From Maniola hyperantus (Eukaryota; Arthropoda; Insecta; Lepidoptera; Nymphalidae), in assembly GCF_902806685.2 (NCBI RefSeq), contig NC_048538.1, positions 6,882,001 to 6,946,000 of the forward strand: DNA of 64,000 bases, in the 5' to 3' direction. Within the stretch, counting starts at the first letter, position 1, and every line of letters starts with the position of its first letter. Under the pieces are notes generated by a model, which was not told where the DNA came from, made no database searches, and saw only the letters and a list, made by a program, of their open reading frames with translations. Made by a program: the position numbers and the translations under genes. Below, in pieces: positions 33,101 through 42,100 of the stretch.

Positions 33101-36100
33101 TTATTTCTTCTAACACATGCCTACAAATTGATTTCATGCACTAATGGCGTTCATAATGTTATCATTGTTACAGAATTTTCTCTGCTGGATTTTTCTACAC
33201 CTCTCAACATGTGGAACTATTTGGTAGATCACAACAAATCTATGATTCTTGTTCGTTGGATCAACGTCCAGATGTCTGAAGTGGTGCGGGACATGAACGC
33301 ACGCTACAATTTTTTTAATAATGACAATTTTGTACAAAAACTCTTGCATGTTGACACCAAAGGCTTCACTAATGAAGTGCTTGATGCCTTAGACGAAATA
33401 TTTCGCAAGTGGCCTATTTCAACAGAAATGATAGAAATCATTTCTAACACCACTTGTTTTGAATATACGAAAATGTGTATATACGACACTTTGGCTTCTT
33501 ACGGTATAATTGTAGAGAATGAAAAAAAGGATTTATACCAAATAATTGCAAGGCTAGCGAGAACTCAAAATTTGAAATTAATCGATGATATTTTTTCCGA
33601 ATCCTGTGCCACAATGAGTATGCAAGAATTCTATTTAGAATTGGCGAAATACTTTGTAAAAAATAAACTTTATAAAGTTTTGACCATTTGTATTGAGGGT
33701 CACATACTAGATATAGATTTATCAGAGGTGGAACAGGAGGCTAAGGATTGCATCGAATTGTGGCTGTTATTCAAAAGTATTGAACAAACTTCTGATAGGC
33801 AGAGCCATGTGGTGCCAGTGTATAAAACCTGTCAACAAATAGCGAAGGATGATATCGAAAACTATATTTCTGCTAATCCCCATTTGGTGTTAGGTATGAT
33901 TTTATTGGAAGATAACCTGAATTTGTTTGATATATTTTCAAAGGAACAGTTTTTGGAGTTTAAAGACTTTAAGTTGCCAAATAAAGGCTACAAACATAAA
34001 CATCCACATTTGTATAATGTTTACAAAAAACATGCCAGTGAAAACGAAATGTATGAGTGTAGGGATGTGAACGTCTATCAATTGCTTTCTGGATATCGGG
34101 GTCTAGACGTTTCCAAGATATTTGAATTCCAAATAATAAATATAAACAGCAACAATCAGCTACCTGATAAAACAGATCGCCGCAGTTTAGGAAGCCTTAT
34201 ATCGAATGAAGTAGATGTACATGGTCTAAAAGCACTCACTCAGAGAACAGTAGATATGCCAGATTTTGCCAATGAAAAACTTATGAAAAGGTATGGATAT
34301 GATGCAAAATTAAATCATACGTATTATTTAAAGCAATATCGTCCTTGCAATGCCAGCCAAGCTTTCGTGTCTCAGCAGTACCAAATATACAATCGACTAC
34401 AAGAAAAGAGTATTAAAAGTGCTTGTTGCGAAGCACACGCTTTAGCACTTCAAAATTGGTTTGATACTGCATTGACTGCTTGCGCCATTTCTTTTGTTGC
34501 GATGATCGGATGCAATCCCACCAGATGCAGAGTTCACGTATCGGCTACTAAGATGATAAAATACCATCTCGTGCACCGTAAAGGATTTCCTGAGAACGAA
34601 GCTAATAAAATAATTAATGAGTTCATGATAAAATTGATCCAGAACAATGACGAAACTGCTAAAACTATTCTCAAATATTTGGAAGAAATAACGTCTTGTA
34701 AATTGAGAGAAATTCAAGAAGCAAGTGGAAAGCATGATATGTCTTTAGTATTATACGAATCTCAAACAATGGTTAAGTTTGCGATGTTGCACAATTTACA
34801 ATTACCAGAAATGCAGCTAAGGGAATTTGTACGAAACGGTTCTTGGTTCAACTTCTTGTTATTCGGCGATGTGTTTAGATATCCTTTGACCCAAATGTTA
34901 CAATTATCGCAGGACTTTGAAAAGACATCATACGCTGAACATTTAAAATACATAATGGTTCACAAAAGTGCAGAAGACGATAAAGAACAAAAATCCAATT
35001 CCAGTAATGGACAAAGGAGACTCACAAGGCTTAATTCAGTTGAAACAGTAAGTGTACATGTGTAAGATTCCAAAAGCGATGAATTACGACGGCTTGTACT
35101 TTATATCTTTATACTTACCTTCTATCTTAGTCCTAGAATTTCTGTTTTTCCGTGGGAGTCTGATTTTAACTATATCTAACTCTATACTATATACTAGATA
35201 ATTCAACAAATTTTATGCCTAAGTTATATATGTGTTTGTTTACTTTTTAATATATGTTTACTAAAAAACTAAATCGAGATTATTGCGAGGATTACTAAAA
35301 AACTAAATCGAGATTATTGCGAGGATTTTCACATTTCAGAGCCCAACTCAGAGTGTGGTGTTTGACTTCCCGCCGAGCACCTACATGGGCCGGGAGCTGT
35401 GGGAGGTCGCCGCGGCCTGCCACGGGCCGGAGGACCCCCCGGCCGCCTTGCTGCGGGCCGCTGACCTGTACCGGGAGCCCTTGCTGGTGCTCCTCGCTAG
35501 CTGTTACGAAGTAAGATCTTAGACTTCCCGCCGAGCACTTTGGCACTATACCTAATACCAGCAAAAATCACTAATATCTAATCGAATATGCAAGAGGTAA
35601 TATTATGTACATAGTTAAAACCCTCTATAGTATATGGCTTCATGTAATAATAGTGTATGTTTACTGTATAATCTTTTTTTGTAACAATTAAAGTTCTTAT
35701 TTTTAGCCAAATGCAGTAGACATGCTCTGGGCTCACTGGATATTATCGTCCTTGGAGCCAAACGAGCGCAGTCGAGAGGCTCTGCAAACGGTGATTGCGC
35801 AGAACGTGCCGGCTCAGTTGTTCCAAAAAGTTGCTGAAATATGTCTCGTCGAAGGCTACATTACCACTCTCCATGAGTCCATGCTGATATTTATGCCGGT
35901 AAAATATGACGCAAACACAATACCTACCTACTGTGTCGTGGTGTGTTGCAAGTTGCAACGTAGTTTGGCGCAACGTTGACCAATCAGAGCGCGCCTCGAC
36001 ATGCTATGGTGTGAACTAGCGATAGGCGATTGTTACAAAAAAACAATCGAATGAATCGAACAATTGTACAATCTATTTGTCTTCACTAAAAAACAGTCGA

Positions 36101-39100
36101 ATAAATATCGATCTTCAATTGTAATAAGTTTTTCGATTGTGAAGTCTACGAACGCGGAGCGCACGGTCTGAAACGAAACAATCGCAAATCTAAATTAATT
36201 GCGCAAATCGATTCTATTTCCGATTCTTTTCTCGCAGACCCATGCGTTATTTAACAATTGATCAATCGAAAAATAGATTGCTTTTCTATTGTTCAATTCT
36301 TATTCGAATGTTCAATTTCTATTAGATTGTCAAAGTCAAAGTATGTGAGTTCATACTCACATACTATGACTATATCCAACTAATATCATAAATGCGAAAG
36401 TGTGTTTGTTTGTCTGTTACCTTTTTACCGCCCATCTGTTCAACCGATTTTGATGAAATTCGAACAGAGATAACTTGCATTCTGTGAACGCCGTATAGTA
36501 TTTCCTGTCTCGGAAAACCAAAGAATTCCCACTGTATATTTAAATACCAACTACTAAATCCAGGCAAGGTCGCGGGCGTCATCTATTTTTTTACAAATCC
36601 GAATGTGTCTTTTGATTTGTTAATTTTCCATTGAATTTTTTGGACCACTTTAATTTAGTACAAAGCTTAAAAATGGGAAAAACAAAGGATTCTACTAAAA
36701 TTCTTCTGTCTCTTCAATGCAGATTAAGTCGCGGGTAGAAGCTAGTATCAGATATTTCTAATATTAATCGGGATTGAACTCTTAATCCGTGCATAGAAAA
36801 TTTTTCACACGTAATGATACCGCGCCAGTTTCTCTAAATTATACTTCATAATATCATTGTTTTTCATACAGGAAAGCCCCTTAGCGATTTTGACATCGTT
36901 TCTCTATCGCTGTATACGACGTCTAACCTTTGATTCGGAGACTAACAAGTACTTGACCAGTTTCCTCCAAATATGCCAACGTCGGTACAGCGTGGACGCG
37001 AGCGGTCTGCCGTCTGACCTGTCCAAAGACTCCCTGCAGAGAATAGCCGTGGCTCTAGTTAACATAACACTTATGCACAATTTTGACATGCCTTATCATC
37101 AAAAGGAATTCTTGAAATGCTTAGCTGAAGCCCGCTTCGGTAAAGATCTTATTGGTAAGTACGTTTACACTGCTGGTAATTTAAAGCAAGACATATACTA
37201 AAGTTCTTTGTTTTACGTGATATTGCATTTTGTTATTAGAACTCCACTAAAACCCTAGATTTTCGAGGATTATGTAACCTAAATATGAATTGTGTATGGT
37301 CCGCGACAAATCGAAATAACAATCGCGGACCGCGGTATGAGGCGGGGGGACGCCCCGCTCATCCGCACGTCACCCGCGCTCGCCCGCACTGGGTTAGTGC
37401 GGGGCTGTGCGTGGCGTTCCCTCCCCGATTGCCATCTCGACCTGTGGCGCACCTATAGGTATATTTATCTTTTTATTTTAGTGCAATCGCCAGATTTCAC
37501 AATGTTATATGAAATTTTTAAAATAACAATGGAGACATCATCTGTGATGAATATTTCAAGGATGCTGGGAGATGATGCGCCAGCCTATTTTCTAGAACGC
37601 GTAGAAATTTACACTCGCGAAGGTAGTTACGATGTAGCTTTGCAAATTGCTAAACTAGCAGCATTACCAGTTGACGAAATTTTGATAGCCGAATGGGATA
37701 AAAAGTGCACAAGACTGACAGGCATAATTGAAGATGACTTGGTTGTTTATAATGAAGATATAACATATATCATAGCTCAGTGTAGTGAGGCCTTTAAGGA
37801 AGCTGGCGTTACTTTTAACAGGGCGATTGAGTTTCTCTCGAGAGTTGCCGTTTATGTTGAAGACTTCGAACAAAAGTTCTATGCCTACAGAGTGATTATG
37901 AGTTGGTTTGAAGAAAACCGTGTATATGGTGAGAAGAGGGAAGAAATTGAACATGAAATGTGGGACGCGTATTTACGTTGTAAAGTAAACATTGCATTCA
38001 AAGACTATCAGGGTACAGTTAGCTTTGTTCTCAAAGGCCAGAAAGATCTCACGTATTCCCAAAAAGTTGATTTGGTACACGAAGAAAAACCTTTCTCGTT
38101 GACCTTACACGAGATCGAGGTGGAATCGGATGTGGTGAATATAGAGAACGTCGAACTGTTGGAATACCTCGAAGACGTAGAACGCTGGAAAAGAGCTGTC
38201 AGTGAGTTGTTAGAGTTGAAATTACTCGTGGAAGGCTTCCGGTTGGCCGCGTTGTATAAACCGCCCGAGGAATACCGATATGGGTCTCCCGTGTGTCCCG
38301 TGCAAATTATTAGGACATGTCTACGATTGGCCGAGGGTACTAGTTCGCCGTACGAGTTGCCACAGGAACTGCGATTGGTGATATCCTCGCCTACACTTCA
38401 AAACAAGTTGACTGGTAAGCTACGTTAAATGGATTTTGTTTTTTACAAAATTTTCAGCTTGTTCTTTACGGTAAAAGTCACATAACCATAAAAAGCGAAA
38501 AAAAAGCGCAGAAACAACTGTCTGCATACCAAATTGTAGCCCGATCAGTCCAGTAGTTTGAGGTGTGCGTCGATAGATAGATCAGTTAGTAAGTCAGTGA
38601 GGTTTTCCTTTTACCCGTTTCTAATCAACCGTTTCTTTACGAATGTCTGAAATGGTAAATCGTGTTCGTTGACAGTTTCAGAGGCGTCCGAAACTAGTTT
38701 CGAAGAGTTGGTCGTGATACAAGAAAGACAAGATGGTGATAGCGTGCCTCACCTGGCGGCGCGCGAGGAAGCGGACCGCCTGTCTGCGTTGGAAGCTCTT
38801 GCTGTCCGTAGTGGCCTCTCCGTCGCTAAACAGGTAATTTGAGGCAGCCACTTCTCAGTATGTCTGTTTGCGTTGATTTCCTTTTTTTAGGGTTCCGTAC
38901 CTCAAAAGAAAAAGAGTCTCTATGAAATCACTTCGTTGTCTGACTATCTGTCGTGTTTGTCAAGAAAAGGAAATTAAATTAAAACCTATATACAGGGTAG
39001 GTACTTACTTATCGTTGACCTAGAATCACGAAATTTAGGTTGGCAGGCAGGCAGGTAGGTCTTATAGCACAAGTAAAGGAAAAAATCCGAAAACCATGGA

Positions 39101-42100
39101 TTTGTAGTTACATCAAAAAAAATGTGTTCATGAACAAATAAATTAGTTTACTTAAATAGCTGCAAGTTAAAGACCATGTCCGTCTTTAACTTGCAGTGTT
39201 GCACATAAAAGTGTTATATATATCTTGTGCGATGGTACGGAATCCTACGTGTGCGTGTCCGACTCGCACTTGACTGGTTTGCTTTCTTAACATCATCACA
39301 GACTACTGATAGTACCTCCCAGGTACAGAAGGATCAATCCGCAAAAAAGTTTTATAAATAGCGACTCTTGTTACTTCGTTATAAAGTTCAATTTTGCTTG
39401 CACAGCGCTAAAATTTAATAAACGCCTCATTCTATCGGGTAAACTCATCTCCTATCTTTCCTCTATATCACCAGAGCAGCGCTTGTCCATCACGTCCTAT
39501 TGCTTAAAATTAAAACCATCCCTTCCAAAACCCAATTTAAAAGGATTATTGAAATCACTTAATTCTGTAATTTTTTTTTAAGAATATTAGCCATGTTAAA
39601 TGACTAATATTCCCCTTTCCTCTCTAACTAAGCGTCAGGCTTGTGCTAAGAGTAGGTACGACAATAGTGCAACGGGCGGGGTTTGAACCGTCGACCTTTC
39701 GGTTTTCAGTCCACTCCTTTACCGGTTGAGCTATTGAGGCTTTATAATTATCTGGGTGATTGTAGATAGCAAGCTACTTCCGAATCGCACTACAAATCGG
39801 CTGGGATTATGCATCAGTGCTGAAGTACCAAAGCCGTCCCTTGGACTTCATAAACTTGGTCAGTGGCAGAGCTCGAATGTCGTTGGCGAATCTCGTCTTC
39901 CGCACTTTCAACATACTGTCTAAACAAGTAAGTATGTAGTTACAGTACGCGGCCGAAAGTAATGTACATCGACCTTTAGAAGGAGATAGCGGATTTGTAA
40001 AGCGTTGTCCCTGTCGTTGAGACCGACACAACTTCATATAGGAATGAGTGACAGAGACAACGCTGAAATGTCATTCTAAAGGCCGATGTACATTACTTTT
40101 GGCCGCGTACTGTACAATCATTTCAAAGTACGTTTATCCCCCTACAAAATTTTATTATTACTTCACTCGAGATACTTAACTTAACTTGAAGAAAATTTAG
40201 GATGACAAAAATTGTGACTGAAAGTGATACATGAATTTTGAATGAGTATGAGTCGAATTCCCAATAATAATAAATTACTTAGTAAGGAGATCATTGAATT
40301 TAGTTTCGAAATTATTATGGGACTAGCTGTCGCCCGTGACTTCGTCCGCGTGGATTTAGGTTTTTAACAATCCCACGGGAACTTTTTGGTTTTCCGGGAT
40401 AAAAGTAGCCTATGTAACTCTCCAGGTCTTTGACTATACCCGTGCAAAAAATCACGTCAATCCGTTGCTTCGTTGCGACGTGATTGAGTGACAAACCAAC
40501 AAACAAACACACTTTCGCATTTATAATAAGAGTACTGATATAAGATAATACTATAGTTATATCGACCGGAGACCGGTAGCGCCAAAGAAAAAAGCTCTAA
40601 TTTTAGAGAAAATCGTGACCTAATAACTTAAAATACTTTCAAGTCTGGAATGCTCTTTTTTAACTGCTGTTGATTTAAAGATTGCAGAATACTTGTGCCG
40701 GGAGATGGTAGCTGCGATAATATCTCCACACCTACTGAAAACTTCCACATTCAGACAAAAAGAACACTTTCAGTACACTCTGTGGGGCTACATCCTCGAT
40801 TCAGATGTCGAAATGTTTTTAAACATGCGGCCAGACGCTTGCAGTCAAATCGGTCGATTGATTCTTGACCATTTAATGGCTTTCCAAAAGATTTATAAAG
40901 CAACGGGAGCTTTGAAGATTCCTGAAAATAGTTTGGACGATAGCTGTCTCGATGTAGAAACTTTGATCGACGAAGAGTATCAAAACGTGGAAGGCGATGA
41001 AGTAGAATCGATCATGACCGAAGAAGGCACGCTTATGTCTGCAGAAACGGAATCGGTGTACTCAGTTTCCACGGTCTATAACGCTGGTAACAAGATGTCA
41101 CGTGACTCTAGGAGAAACTTGTTCGACGTGATTTCTCGAAGCAATGTTCATATTAGATACGAAGTCAAGTCGAATATTCGGAAGATCACCAAGGGTGCCA
41201 AATTATCGACGAAACAGGTGAATATAATTTAGAATTGCTTGCTATGCTAATCTTCTCATCTGTATTACTTACATAGATTGATTTTTAGGGGCCCGTACCT
41301 CAAAAGGAAAAAAGGAACCCTTATAGGATCACTTTGTTGTCTGTCTGTCCGTTGTGTCTGTCAAGAAAACCTATAGGGTAGTTCCCGTTGCCCTAGAATC
41401 ATGAAATTTGGTAGATAGGTAGGTTTTATAGCACAAGTAAAGGAATAAATTCGAAAACCGTGAATTTGTGGTTACATCACAAAAAAAAATTAAAATGTGT
41501 TCACGAAATTTTTCGCATTGTTAGAACTTCACTGACGTTATGTATTTTAAAACTGACACAAATGGTGAATCATATTTTGGGTTAACACAATCTCGACCGT
41601 GTTGTTAGTTTCCGCTCAAGAGTGGTTTTCGTGTACGTATGACACTTAAATAAACCCTACAATCACCCTCCTCCTGATACTCTGCATATTCCCGAAATTT
41701 AGTTTACTGAGGTTTCACGTCTACCCTGTGTGTTCTGTAGACACATGTGTTTCTTATTTTAATAAACTCTTACTTTAGGTGAACATAATCTCCATCGAGT
41801 TGTTAGTTCTCGCGCACGAGTGTTTTTCGTGCGCGTGCGACACGGAAGGCATTGCGGTGGTGCTGCGTTCCGCGCAGGCGCTGTCCGCGCGGCTGTTGGC
41901 CGCACGCTCGTGGCGCCTCATGGTGCGGCTGCTCACGGGCCTCGCGCGCTACACGGAGTGCGCTTATATCTTACAGGTACATACGAGTATATCTCATAGA
42001 TATGTGTCATAATGGAGTGCAGGCATAAAAACACTGCTACAAAATGAGCATTGAGCTATTTCGACTAGGGCATTAGTTGAAAGATGTGGCTCAATGCTCA

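Noticed and set aside
40685..40690. CAG at 40685-40687 as the spatacsin exon 10 acceptor
   Set aside because: It breaks the reading frame with exon 9; the AG at 40679-40680 keeps it.
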